This document shows positions 10,894 to 22,860 of a stretch of DNA of 64,000 nucleotides, one piece after another (position 1 is the first letter of the stretch; each line of letters starts with the position of its first letter). Source of the DNA: Brachionus rotundiformis (taxonomy: Eukaryota; Rotifera; Eurotatoria; Ploima; Brachionidae); NCBI GenBank assembly GCA_016802295.1, contig JAESIW010000137.1, positions 4,973,242 to 5,037,241 of the forward strand, given 5' to 3'. A program made the translations under genes and the position numbers. Below the pieces are notes generated by a model. The model worked only from the letters and a program-made list of their open reading frames with translations, did no database searches and had not been told where the DNA came from.

Positions 10894-13800
10894 TTAAACT
10901 ATTTTAGTTAATAAATCAAATTTTCCTGTTCCCGATGAAACCATTCGACCAGTGACCAAACATGCAGAAGGAGACTTCAATTCTTCGTATTGCCCTTTTA
11001 AGAATATTTTTAAATTGGTATAATTGGTGATTAATCTAAATTCTTACCAAATAAATAGGCATCCTTGAAAAATTGTAAACATGTCTCAAAAGTCATTTTT
11101 TGTAGTGGTGATGAATTAGATTTAATGCCTATTCGATTAAATGGCTTATAAACACCTTCATAAGTCATGTAGTCAGCTATTAGAGACAAGTGTCGGTAGT
11201 CCACATTAATACCATATGCACTAAATACTTGTTTGATTTCCTTTTAAAACAAATTAAATAAATAAAACAAATTTATTAGTATTTATTAGTTACATTTATG
11301 ATAACTTTAACAGCTGCTTCGATGCCAAAAGTATTGGCCATCAGATGTATGTCATTCATATATAGTTTGGATACATCTAGTACATGCTCGTTTCTAATAA
11401 CCTCGCTAACATTTATTCCCTCAGTCATCAATTTAAAGCAGCCATTGTCTTCTGGTAAAGTTGATTTGTTCAAAAAGCATCGTTTAATGCCATTTACTTT
11501 GGCAATGTAGCTTTGTTTAGCTTCTTTTTGAATTACTGAGTACAAGTCTAGCCTTGGTTTTAAAGCATCTAATTTTAAAGTAACTTCACACCATTGCATA
11601 TTTTCATGGTCATATTTATAATCATAGATCAAGTCGCTTATCTCAAGAATCTTATTGACACGATAGTTGTTGATTTTACGCGTTTTTACAGCCTTTTTAG
11701 TTTCAGTTTGTTCAATGACAACATTCTCATCTTCACCTAAATCTTGATTTTCATCATTATTTTCACTTTCGTCCTCTGAATTCTTTTCCTCATTAATTTC
11801 TTCTTTTTCCTGGTCTTCGCCTTCGTATTCAAGTTCATCATTTATTTTATTGATTAACTTTTCGCCAAGAGAATCGCCTGAATCTATAACATCATGGTTT
11901 ATTTCTTCACTTTCTTCGTCATAGTCCTTATCGTCGTCTTTGTTCTGGATATTTTTAAAATTTTTAATTGATTTATCTCTCACTTTACTCGAATGCAAAA
12001 GACTTGATGAGGAAATTTGATTGTATTTTTTATTTATAGAAATGCATAGATTTCTTATAAATTTTAATTCAATATAAGTCATTAATTCATATAGCTTTAT
12101 TGGAGTATGAATTTTGTATTTAAGTTCCTCTTGTGGAAGAAACTCAAATTTAACTCTGGTCAACCAGACCTTTGTTTTGGTCATATCCAAGTCTAAGTCT
12201 AGTTTTTGTTCGATTTCTATTTTATGGAGAGTGTCCCAAAATAGAACTCGTGAAAAATGGGACTTGAGAGATTCAGCTTGTTCCAATTGGTGGTCAAATA
12301 CAGGTATTGCCATTGAGGGAGTTTTGATATTTGTGCTGGCAACCATTAGAATTTCTCTCAAACGAGGAATACCAAGTGTGACATTCATATCTCCACGTCC
12401 AGCAAAATGAAATGTGTTGAGTGTCATTTGTGTAGAAGGTTCACCAATAGATTGAGCGGCCAAAACTCCTACAGAGTCTCCGGGAGTGATGCAAGATTTT
12501 ATGGACTTCAAATAAATTAACTCTTTAAACTTGTCTGTATTCATGTTGTAAGAAAGTGAGGAAAGACAGGAATATTTTGGATCATTGGTAAATTTCGAAT
12601 GATTTTTTGATATATAGTTATCGATGCATTCCTGTAGCTTTTCTGAAATTGCTCCCAAGTATCTGTCCGGCTTATGAAAGACAGTAACTGGCAAACGACG
12701 CCTAAATTTACCTTTTTTATACACTTTTTTATCTTCTTTTTTCATTGATATCCATTCGTTTACCAAATATTCAACCCGTTCTTTAAATGGTTTTTTTTTT
12801 ATTTCGTTCTCGGTTGATCTTAATTTAGAATAGTATAAAAATGGACCCCAACGCATACCATCTACACTATCGCTTCCATTCAGTTCACTTTCATATTTTT
12901 TAGACTCTTTAATTTTTTCTATTTTTTCAAGTATTTCTTCATGATGGCAAATTTTGCGTATTTGGTCTATCTCGGCATTGTTTGATGTAATAATAGATGA
13001 ATTATCTATTAGAAATGAAAACTGTTTGTTATTTAAAAATGGAATTTTGTCTACTGCTAAGCTGTCTTCTCCATATTGGAACTGAATGACAGAACTATCA
13101 CTGTCTCGCACGGTCAAATCATAGTTGACCACTATACCTTCCAAGTGCTTAATTAGACAACGTTGTAGATATCCACTACGACTAGTTTTTACGGCAGTGT
13201 CTACCAAACCCTTTAAATTAAAAAAAATAATTATTTTTTATTTTTTAATTATAATTTTTAATCCTTTTAACTATTAGAAAGTTATCAATTACTAATTAAT
13301 TAAATCAGAATTATAAGAAATTAGATATTTTGAAAAACATTACCTCTCTACCAGCCATGCAATGGAAAAAGTATTCTTGAGGGGTTAAACCACTCATAAA
13401 ACTGTTGCAAATAAAGCCACCACTTATTGGAGAGGGGTCATAGGGAAGAAAAGAAGGCAGTGTATTTCCATTTGCCATTAGTCTTGGTCTTCTCCCCTCT
13501 AATTCCTGTTGTCCTAAAAGACAAGACATTTGCATACTATTTACACTAGAACCTTTTGAACCAGATTGGATCATCAGTTGTAGATTATTGTAGGGAAATT
13601 TTTTAATTAACCCATTTGGAAAACAAATACTAGTGAGTTCATTTTGGAATTTATCCACACTTCCCTTATATGCCAAATCGATTTCTTTCATGTAAGAATC
13701 ATCTGGATTCAAGTGGATCGCTTGATACTGTCCTTTTAATTGTTGAGGGGTGCTATCATGTGATTCGAATGCTTTACCAAGAACTTCATTACCACATTTT

Positions 13801-16367
13801 CGTGCTCTTTTAACTATCTTGCTCATTGGACGCTTTAAATCTTCTTTGATCATGATGTCTTCGACACCCAATGTAAAACCCCTGAATTGTAAAAATGAAG
13901 TAAACAAGCGACCTAAACATGTCAAAAGCTGACCAGCGATCAAACCCCCATATAATTCATAACAACAATGGACTAAACTGTAACTAGAAGAACCATAATG
14001 AGCTTTATCCAAAATGCCAGACAATAAGTTACCACCTCGGATTAGAACGTATGATTCATGCATATAATCACTATTGAACTCACCACGTGACCAATTTATT
14101 TTACGCTTTTCTCCCGATAAGAACCAGCTCTTGGGAGATATTTTTGAATTTGACTCTAAATTAATGGCTCCTTGTTCATCAACTGGCAGCAAATTAATCA
14201 ACAAAGTGCTGACTACTTGTTTGCCGGTCCATAGTGGTACTGGCTTCAGTATTGATGGTGGCAATAATTTTATGTCTGACTTTAAATAATTAAAAGAATT
14301 ATAGACCAAATTTTGGTAATCTGATTTGTTGAAAAATCTTCCTCTGATGGTTAACGCCACACCTGAAACAACATGATCATGGATTAGACCTCCTAATGGA
14401 GTACCATCCTTAGGTACCAAATAATGCTTTGGACTAAGCATTAAATTCAATGCTTCCGATCGAGCTATTTCATTTTGAGGCAAATGAGCGTTCATTTCGT
14501 CACCATCAAAGTCAGCATTGTAGGCTTTACAGTTTGAGTAATGCATACGAAGGGTTTTTTCGCCGGGAAGCACACGAGCTTTGTGTGCCATCACACTAGG
14601 CCTGTGCAAAGTTGGTTGACGATTAAACAAAAGAACATCGCCATTTTTTAGATGCCGATGAACAATTTTTATGTCCAAATTCGAGTCAACAGATGACTCA
14701 GGTGTAAGTAATTGTTTCGCAATAGCAAGACGACTTTCGTAGTCTTTTCCTTTTAAGCGGACAATGTTTCCATTTCCGTATTCAACAAGACAAGCTCCTG
14801 GATACACATCAGGTCCATTCAGTACAAGCTGCTTCATTTCCCAAAAGTTGGTCGCATTCACTGGTTGAGGATAAGTCAATTTTTTGGCAAAAATTTCCGG
14901 TATGCCTATTTCATCAACACCAATGTATACATCAGGAGAAATAACTGATCTACCAGCATAATTTACTCTTTTCCCCATCATGTGCTTTCTGAACAAGCCC
15001 TCTTTTTTCTCAAGAAGTTGTTTCAGTCCAGCTGGTGTATCTGTATTTAATTTGTCCATATCTGAATCATATAAATTATTTACCAATTGTTGAAGTTGTA
15101 GCCAAGCAATTTGCAAGCGCTCTTGGCTACTGGCAAGTTTTTTTTTCATTGAGACCGTAGTTTCTGGATCATGTATAAGTTTATCACTCTCAACATTTTC
15201 TTTGCTCATTATTTCCATTAAAATTTCTTTAATTAAAATATTTTGTTGCAGACATTTGGACAACATGATGGTCTGAGCGTTTTCAAAGCGTTGCTCTTTG
15301 AACTGCGAAATTGGTCGATACTTTGATGGTGGTACTATCAAAGACTCGAAAAAAAAAATATCACTCTGGTCCAATATTTGGTCATGTTTGCCCAACATAT
15401 ATCCAATTATTTCTGATTCATTTTCAAATAATTTTTTTAAGTGCTTCCTACTTTCAATTGGAGTCAAATAGGCTTGATTACTTAAATTATCCAATTTTTC
15501 TTCTTCATCCATTTCGTGTTCGACAAGCTTTTTAGGAGTCGAGACATCACCAGCCTCCACATCAATCTGAATATCTAATTTATCTATTTCATCCACTAGC
15601 TCGTCTTCTTTTGAATCATTCACAAGTTTGGTAGTGTTTTTGGTTTTTTTTAATATTCTGGCTGATACTCCTTTGGAAAAAAAAAGCTTACTGTTATGCT
15701 CAGCTCTAAGTTGTCGTAAAGGTAGACTACAATTAGGACATGTTTGATTAACTACTTTCATTTTTGAGTCCATAAATTCCTTTAAAATAGTCATTCTAGC
15801 TTTACAAGCATTTTTATTTGCTTTGGTAGTTTGGTTATCAGCATCGTCTCTCTCAATAAAACAGAGCAAGTCGTCGAAATCGCTGCGGAAAGTTATGTTG
15901 TCTATTAGTCGTGGATCGTTGTTTCCAATAATTTTCCAATACAAGTTATCAACAAGATATAGCTTCTCAGGTAGACCAAGATCAAGCACTTTCATTCTAG
16001 TGGCAAAGTAAGTCCTTTCCAGACTGGTGGTCAAGAACTTGTGGCACGAAAGACATGCGCTGCGAAGAAGCTTGACTAGCTCTTTGAAGAATATGGGGTT
16101 GTATACTGGCAAAGCGAGGTCTATGTGACCAAAATGGCCAGGGCATTGGAAGTAGTCGAGATTACATGTAAGGCAAATATCATTTTTGTCCAACGGACCT
16201 AGTGCTAAGTCGTACAGACCGTTCTGGATCGGATTTAGAAGTTTGTCAAGAGCGTACGGTTTGGTAAGTTCTTTGACACTTAAACTGTGAATTTCTTTTG
16301 CATTGAAATACTCAAAATTAAGGCCTGATAGAGAACATTTTGCATTGTAATCCAGCAGAACATGCAT
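10894..16367 (-). CDS. POLR1A: DNA-directed RNA polymerase I largest subunit (A190)
   Basis: The model is complement(join(10894..10994, 11048..11240, 11294..13210, 13344..16367)), 1744 aa, normal for the family, with introns of 53, 53 and 133 nt. It is the catalytic subunit of the nucleolar polymerase that makes pre-rRNA. Seen: the N-terminal zinc site CLTCN...CPGHFGH (about residues 64-80), RVNYAGRSVISPD and LFNRQPTLHRPSVMAH. The catalytic magnesium loop NADFDGDEMNAHLPQ is at about 616-630. The bridge-helix region LTPQEYFFHCMAGREG spans the 133-nt intron and continues as VDTAVKTSRSGYLQR. AAQSIGEPSTQMTLNTFHFAG (trigger loop) follows. A strongly acidic, low-complexity insertion in the jaw (genomic about 11700-11960) is the Pol I-specific expansion. 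The last two short exons restore the conserved tail ending SSGTGKFDLL. Confidence 0.96.
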
Positions 16368-17294
16368 GGTTTCTACAAATTATTATATAAAGAATTAATT
16401 TTAGATGCCTTTGCTTAATGAAATTATGATATTCTGAATTTTTAAATTTGGTAAAGGTAAAAGGAAAAAAAAAGAGAATTTTAAAGTTTTTTGGTTCACA
16501 TGTGTTTTATGAATTTTTTTTTAGTTTGTATTCAAAGTAATGTATTAAAATTAATTTTCAAAAAATTTAAATTGGATTCAAAATAAACTATTTTAGAATT
16601 ATCTTTACAATTTTCCAATTTTTAGTGCTTTTTTATTTGTCCAAAATAAATGAAATAAAATTATAAATTTTAGTCTCGCTCTTATTTTGTTAAATTTGCT
16701 TTAATTATTTTTTTAAATTTTGTGGTTATATGTAAAATATCAAATGCTCAAAAACAATTTGAACAGTCCTTCTATCAAAATCTTAAATAAAAATAATATT
16801 TATTCGGACCGTAAATAAAACTTACTTAAAAAAAAACTTTTCAAATTAAAATCAAATGATAGAAAATTTAAATTATTTAGAAAAAATATTTTACCGTATT
16901 CTCTCGTTCGATTATGCTGCACTTAAAGCTAAAACATGCATATTAAAATATCAAATTAAGAATTTTTTAGCATGGCTGAGATGTACTTTGGTGCATGCTC
17001 CAAAAGGTGGTAGCTTAGATTATGGTGCAGCATAATTGAACGAGGGAATACGGTAATTGTTTAAAAATATTAAATATTTAATTAGAAAGTATTAAACAGA
17101 GTGACAGATTAATAATTTTCTGAAAGCAACTATATACATCTTGGAAAATCAAATAATGTGACTTAATGAATATAAAATCATCACCACTTATTTAAAATAG
17201 TGTTATAATATTATTTTTCAATAAAATTCAAGTGTATACATTTATTTCAATTAAAAGTCTCATTAAAATCAAAATCAAAAAATTAAAATAAATA
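16368..17294. other. Intergenic, divergent upstream regions of POLR1A and Aurora kinase
   Basis: AT-rich spacer holding a 160-bp inverted-repeat element (listed separately). The rest shows no coding signal. Promoters of both flanking genes must lie here. Confidence 0.5.
16894..17053. mobile_element. MITE-like element, 160 bp, 29-bp terminal inverted repeats, TA target duplication
   Basis: The left end begins CCGTATTCTCTCGTTCGATT and runs to ATGCTGCAC. The reverse complement of the right end begins CCGTATTCCCTCGTTCAATT and runs to the same ATGCTGCAC. The two match at 27 of 29 positions. The element is flanked on both sides by TA (16892-16893 and 17054-17055), the target duplication of Tc1/mariner/pogo-type insertions. 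The interior (about 100 bp) has no reading frame and is itself partly self-complementary. This is a non-autonomous DNA transposon; superfamily assignment is inferred from TA only. Confidence 0.8.
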
Positions 17295-18359
17295 ATGGAT
17301 TTAGACAACTCAGTCTCTAATGAAAATTTGGTGCCTAAAGAACACTATGAAGAGGATAAATTGTAAAAATAATGAGCAAAATTTTAAAATCTACTAACTT
17401 TGACATTCTTTAGCAATAGACAATGGACAACAAAAGACTTTGATTTTGGTCGTCCATTGGGAAAAGGAAAATTCGGTAGTGTTTATTTGGCCAGAGAAAA
17501 GCGTAGTGTTCATAAAGCTATTGTAGCTATAAAAATTTTGTTCAAGTCCCAGTTACAAAAGGCAGGTGTTGAACACCAATTTAGAAGAGAATTAGAGATC
17601 CAATCTCATTTGAAGTAAAAAAAATTTATCTATTATCTAATTTTAATACAATAAAATTTTAAAAGGCATCCAAATATTCTACGAATGTATGGTTGGTTCC
17701 ATGATGAAAACAGAATTTATATTATTCTGGAATTTGCTTGCTATGGTGAATTGTACAAACGGTTGAAAAAAGTTGGTCGCTTCGATGAACGAACTGCGGC
17801 AACTTACATGTATCAAATAGCCGATGCTCTCATTTACTTGCACAGCAAACAAGTTATCCATCGTGACATTAAACCAGAGAATTTGCTCCTGGGAGCATTT
17901 GGTGAGGTAAAAATTGCTGATTTTGGTTGGTCAGTACATGCGCCTTCTCTAAGACGCCAAACTTTGTGTGGAACATTGGACTATCTGCCGCCAGAAATGG
18001 TCGAAAACAAAAGACACGATGAAAAAGTGGATCATTGGTGCATTGGCGTTTTGTGTTACGAACTTTTAGTTGGTCGTCCACCATTTGAATCTCAGACCAA
18101 CCAGGACACTTATAAAAAAATAGTATCCTGTTATATAAAATTCCCGGAGCATGTTTCACCAGGAGCTAGGGATTTAATATATCGGGTGAGTATTAATTAA
18201 TTAAATAAATTGAAAATATTATTAAAATTTTAATTAAAGCTTTTACAAAAATCACCTACAGATCGCTTGTCACTAAAAGATGTTCGTAAACACTACTGGA
18301 TTGAACAGCATGCTGAGAAAAATGATGAATATATGAGATACTGGAAAGAGATTAATTAG
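17295..18359 (+). CDS. Aurora-family mitotic serine/threonine kinase (A/B type)
   Basis: The model is join(17295..17362, 17414..17614, 17666..18185, 18240..18359), 302 aa, introns 51-54 nt. Aurora kinases control centrosome, spindle and chromosome segregation. Seen: a short 30-residue N-terminal tail, glycine loop LGKGKFGSVYLA (about 38-49), VAIK lysine (K63), HRDIKPENLLL, DFGWSVHAPS and activation loop RRQTLCGTLDYLPPEM. The phosphorylatable threonine is in RRQT. KLL-like C-lobe and a short tail after LSLKDVRKHYWI complete it. The signature DFGWSVHAPS...LCGTLDYLPPEM is specific for Aurora. The short N-terminus, without obvious A-box/KEN region, favours Aurora B, but A and B cannot be separated by eye. 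Odd point: EKVDHWCIG has histidine where most Auroras carry leucine. No second Aurora is in this window. Confidence 0.94.
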
Positions 18360-19207
18360 TTTAATTTTTTTAAATTTAATTTTTTATTCAATTGATTTAA
18401 GTTTAGTTTATAGATCAAAAAGTTCTACTTTTTTTTTATATGATAATTGTATGAATTTTTATACAAAAAATGAATTTGTAATTAATAAATAAATGTTAAC
18501 ATTTATTAAAAAATTTTAAATTCTATTTCAAAAATATTATATAAGAAAACTGTATTTGTATAAAGAGGATGAAATCCTGAAACTTAAATAACTAATATTG
18601 ACAAACTAATTTAAAACAAATAATATAAAATTTGAATATCATTTATTTTAAAATTTTTATGGAAATAACCAAAAAATATTTTTCAGTGCATATTTTAAAA
18701 ATCTTGATATTTTATTGAGCCTAATGAATTTAAAGAACCTTAAGATGGATGACCTTTATTGATTTTTTCTAAAATAACATTGCATATAATTTTGAAATTT
18801 AATTTTATTTTAAAAATTGAATATTTTATTTATCCTTTTTCTTTATTAAGCTTGTATATAAATTATTATTTCAACTCCGACCATTTATTTGTTTTTTTTT
18901 CTATCACATTAATTGTATGACTTTTTAAAATCTGATTTATGCATAATCAATATTTTGGCAACCGAAGAATACTTTATTTGTATTGATTTAAATTTTTTTC
19001 TAATTAATTTCACATTTTTATTACAAATATTCAATTATATTTTTATCATTTACCATGATAAAAACCAGACTAAAAGTGTTGGTGTAGTGTTTTTATTTGA
19101 CGAAACTAAAGGAATTCAAAACGCTCAATAAATATTTATAGAATTATTAATTGCACGAATCTTAAATATAAATCAAAAAGAATTTTAAAATAAAAAAAAA
19201 AATTAAA
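18360..19207. other. Intergenic
   Basis: AT-rich spacer between two plus-strand genes. A 72-codon open frame at 18913-19131 has mostly Phe/Ile/Leu/Asn composition and no family signature; I treat it as chance. Likely holds the 3' UTR of the kinase and the promoter of the protease. Confidence 0.45.
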
Positions 19208-20357
19208 ATGTTAAAGTTTGAATTTATTTTAAATTTTTGCTTTTTTTCTCTAATTTTTGGTCAACATATCAAAAAACCAATCAAACCAATTAAAAATTAT
19301 TTGAATGAAGATTGGAAGTTGTTCAAACAAAGCGTGAAAATTTCCACTGATGATTCCATAAAAGACTTAGAATGGCGCCGACGTTTTGAGGAGTCCTATG
19401 ATCTGATCAACAGACATAATTTAGAGTATGAACTTAATCCAAAAAAAGTTAAATATAAGCTTAAAATGACCAAATTTGCTTTTATGGTAAATTTTACTCT
19501 TAAATATATCAAGACTTTTCTAAGAATTTCTAATTAATTTCTTTGGTAAGAGTGATAAAGAATTTCTAGATAAAAAGACAGGCTTGATTACTCGTAAAGC
19601 TCATAGGCGAAAAAAATGGCGAAGACCAAAGAGACAAATTCTGGATGAAAATAGACCTAAGCAATATGATTCTAGGTCACTTTTTTCAATTCCAGTGCGT
19701 GATCAGGGCGAGTGTGGAGGATGTTATGCGTTTTCTGCGGTATCATCAATTGAATATCAACTTGCTAAAAAGAACAAGCTATCTTTTTTGTCCGAACAAA
19801 ATTTTATTGATTGCTCGACACCCTATGGAAATCTTGGCTGCTCTGGAGGAACCATGGACATGGCTTTTGAGTACATGATATCCAATAATGGTCTAAATTC
19901 CTTGCTTTTTTATCCATACACTGCCAAGGAAGATATTTGCAAATTTAGCAATAACTTTGTGGGTGCCAAGATAAGTACCTATGATTACATTGATAATGAA
20001 GAACAATTGGAAAGTGCGATTTATAAGTATGGTGCAGTTAGCTGCGGGATAGATGCTAGTCAAGAAACTTTTCGATTTTATTCAGAAGGAATCTATGATG
20101 ATCCAAAATGCAGCAAAATGTTTATTAATCATGCAATAAATGTAGTTGGATACACTGAAAATAGCTTTATTTGCAGAAATAGCTGGGTACTTGTTTTGTT
20201 TGACCAATTTTTTTATTATTCTAAAATTTCTAAAAAAAACAGGGATCAACTTGGGGAATGAATGGATATTTTGAACTACCAAAAGGAAATAATTCATGCG
20301 GAGTAAGAATTTAAAAAATTTATGTATTTTTTTATTTAGTTTAACCATTTATCATAA
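19208..20357 (+). CDS. Papain-family (C1A) cysteine protease with I29 propeptide
   Basis: The model is join(19208..19486, 19551..20186, 20243..20302, 20340..20357), 330 aa. It is a secreted or lysosomal endopeptidase of the cathepsin L-like group. Seen: signal peptide 1-18 ending near IFGQ, and an I29 inhibitor prodomain with the ERFNIN-like WRRRFEESYDLINRHN followed by LKMTKFAFM joined to SDKEFLDKKTGL. In the mature domain the oxyanion-hole Gln and catalytic Cys lie in VRDQGECGGCYAFS. The catalytic His is in INHAINVVGY and the Asn in NSWGSTWGMNGYF. GCSGG is present. The catalytic neighbourhood is CGGCYAF instead of the usual CGSCWAF. The last exon (six codons) is short and the least certain part. 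The propeptide-to-mature linker is unusually basic (RRKKWRRPKRQ), suggesting proprotein-convertase-like cleavage. Confidence 0.88.
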
Positions 20358-20562
20358 GCTCTTGAATTTTTGTGTATACCCAATCATTTAGATTATACCA
20401 ATTTTGATATTTAAAATTATATGGAATAATTTGATTTAATTAAAGAAAAATAGTTATTGAAGCCCGTTATTTATTAAAAAATTACCAAATAAAATGAATT
20501 AATTAAAAAAAAAATTCTATTCATTCAAATAAAAATTCATTTGAAATAAAATTAATTATAGT

Positions 20563-21673
20563 TTAGTGTAGCTGGACAACTTTTCCTAAATAGTTGCTAG
20601 TAACTGATTGAATAAGGCCTGGGAACCAGTGAGTTCCATTCATTTGTTTCTCAATTTGAATAGTGGTTGAGAGGGATGAAGGCAATGAGTGGATCATTGT
20701 ATTGGTCAATGTGTACCACCATCTCACGGGAGACATGACTGCATGAGCTAGATCGTGGCTCTCAATCACAGCGTAGCTTGAAGTCAATATTCCATTTACT
20801 AAAAGATTACCCGACATGGTCAAAGGAGCAGCATAACCATTGACTGGCTCAACCAAAATGGAATCGATTTTTTCCTCAGTTTTTTTCTCATTTTCAAAGT
20901 CATATGTGATTATGACATCATCTTTTAAGAGATTTTTGGCAAATTTGTATTTTCCACCTTCTATGGCCATTAAATGAGTTCCAGATACCTTAATATTCTT
21001 ATTCGAATAAGTTTTAATGTTAAAAAATAAAACTTAAAAAATATTAGTTAAAACAAAACAGCTAAAAAGGAAAAATATTACAGTCTTCTTCATTGATATC
21101 CATCATCATAACTATATCGGTTTCAGTCAAGCGACCATTTGAGTCCAAAGTCTTCACTTTGTCACCAATTTCAAGATCTCGAATTTTTTTAAGAGAACCA
21201 TCGGCCATCATAGCATCAGCTTCGGCATCAATGCAAGTTCTCTGAACATTGGCTTTATTGGATTGGAAAAATCAATTAAAATTTTACTGATATTTTGAAA
21301 ATAAATCTTACGATTAAATGGACATTCTTTGGAAGAAGTGACTCCATTGCAGCAGTATTGAGCTATATTTTGTAGCTCGGTCAAAGTACCCTCTCCGAAC
21401 TTTATTTTATTTTTAAAAAGGTGACAAAAACTTTATAAAAATTACATAAAATCCAAGACATCCTCTAGTATAAGTTTTAATACATTCCATGTATCTGCTT
21501 GCCAATGCGCAAAATGAATCAGCATCATCTGAACCTTTGGCAACGGCAACTATAGCAGACACGTCAACCTGGATGCATCTGGCCAAATTTGTCGGGTCAT
21601 CTTCGACCGGACACATTGAAAATGCTGACTTAATCAGACAGACTTGAAACAATATTACTAAGATGCTTTTCAT
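20563..21673 (-). CDS. Secreted protein with C-terminal Hedgehog-type Hint (autoprocessing) domain
   Basis: The model is complement(join(20563..21032, 21082..21252, 21312..21399, 21446..21673)), 318 aa, all junctions in phase. Seen: signal peptide 1-19, then a roughly 90-residue cysteine-rich domain that does not resemble Hedgehog's signalling domain. The Hint domain starts at the nucleophile cysteine of RTCIDAEADAMM. Hint features are the A block (CIDAEAD...GSLKKIRDLEIGDKV), the thioester-stabilising Thr/His pair in VSGTHLMA, and the distal APLTMSGNLLVNGILTSSYA. LAHAVMSPVRWWY follows. By family, Cys attack makes an internal thioester and releases the N-terminal part. The SCYA motif common in Hedgehog is SSYA here. 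The C-terminal extension (about 45 residues) is short for a sterol-recognition region. This is the Hint/'hog' family outside true Hedgehog; the N-terminal domain is unrecognised. Confidence 0.85.
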
Positions 21674-21891
21674 TATTTAAATGTTCTTATTTTTTCAAAA
21701 AGTGATTGATAATTTAAGGCTACATTAATTGCTTTTTATAGCCTAAGTTTGATGATCGTACGGGAGCATTATTTTTATTTGGCAAACAATTTTAAGGATA
21801 TATTTTTTTCTTTTATTTCAATTTAAATGCAAATTTAAGATAAAATAAATTTGAATTTTAATTAAAAAAATGATGTAATTTTTTAAAAAAT

Positions 21892-22658
21892 TTAATGTTC
21901 TCCAACTACACTTTGTTTTCGATTTGATATACTTCTTTTGTACTCTACCAACGAAGCTGAAATTTTTCTTTTAGTATCTTGTTGTTTCACTTCAACTGGT
22001 CGCTTTCCTCTGCAACCCAGAACATGGCACAGACCAGTAATGACAGCCATTACATGAAAAAAGCCTTAAATGTATTTGAATAAATATTAAGGAATCAAAA
22101 TTAAGAAATATTAAAACCTGACAAAATTAGAAGACAAAAAGCCCAAACAGGAAAGAATCCGTCGCTTGGATATTTATCCGGATCAGCCCTGCCATTATAG
22201 TCTCTTTTTAAAGATATGATTTCTTCTTTGGTCAATGGAGGCTTTACCGGACTATTCTCATCATAGTCCCATGAATAATCTTCTTCGTTTTCAAATTGCT
22301 GGGCTAAATTAAATACCGAATTTAGTTTTTGTAAAAGTTAATTTTTTTTAAGTGCATTTATTTGTTTTTATTGTAGAATATTTTTAGGTTTCTTATAAAA
22401 AATTAATAAAAATGTTATTTTGTTAGAAATTGTTTAATCAAAAATGGAAAAACCTGAAATATAAAATGTAAAATACACTCTTAATTCTTATTTTTGACTT
22501 TGGAAAATAAATTAAAATTGAAATTAAACATTTTTAATCATGTTACTTTTAATTTCAACAAATTAAACAAACTTATTGGATTACTTACCATTGAAGCTGG
22601 ACACTAGAGTTAAAATTAAAACTACGAAAATAACTAAATTAAGAATAATTCGCAACAT
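21892..22658 (-). CDS. Small type I membrane protein, family not recognised
   Basis: The model is complement(join(21892..22064, 22118..22303, 22589..22658)), 142 aa. Seen: an N-terminal signal peptide (MLRIILNLVIFVVLILTL), then an acidic extracellular stretch with EEDYSWDYDE. Next is PPLTKEEIISLKRDYNGR followed by DPDKYPSDGFFPVW. A transmembrane segment (about WAFCLLILSGFFHVMAVIT) and a basic cytoplasmic tail rich in Lys/Arg/Ser end it. The first intron is long for this locus (285 nt) and could hide a small additional exon. Frame continuity across both junctions, canonical splice sites and the signal-peptide/TM logic support a real gene. I do not recognise the family. It lies 218 nt upstream of the Hint gene on the same strand. 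Confidence 0.65.
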
Positions 22659-22860
22659 TTTAATAAAATTAAATCTAAAAAATTGCTTTATATTATTTTA
22701 TTTTTTAAAAAAATAAATGGGCTATAACGCCAATAAGTATAAAAATGCATTCATAATTAACTAGAAATTTTAGTCTCGTTTTGAAGATAAGTTTCTTATT
22801 TATCAAAGCGTAAAAATAAGTATCTAGTTTTTTCGCAAAACATAAACTCGCTCATCCAAA

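Noticed and set aside
13211..13343. Possible split of RNA polymerase I into two genes
   Set aside because: The 133-nt gap has GT-AG ends, is phase 0 and joins the conserved MAGRE|GLVDTAVKTS stretch, so it is an intron.
18913..19131. 72-codon open frame on the plus strand
   Set aside because: Composition typical of translated AT-rich spacer and no family signature; upstream of the protease but not in phase with it.
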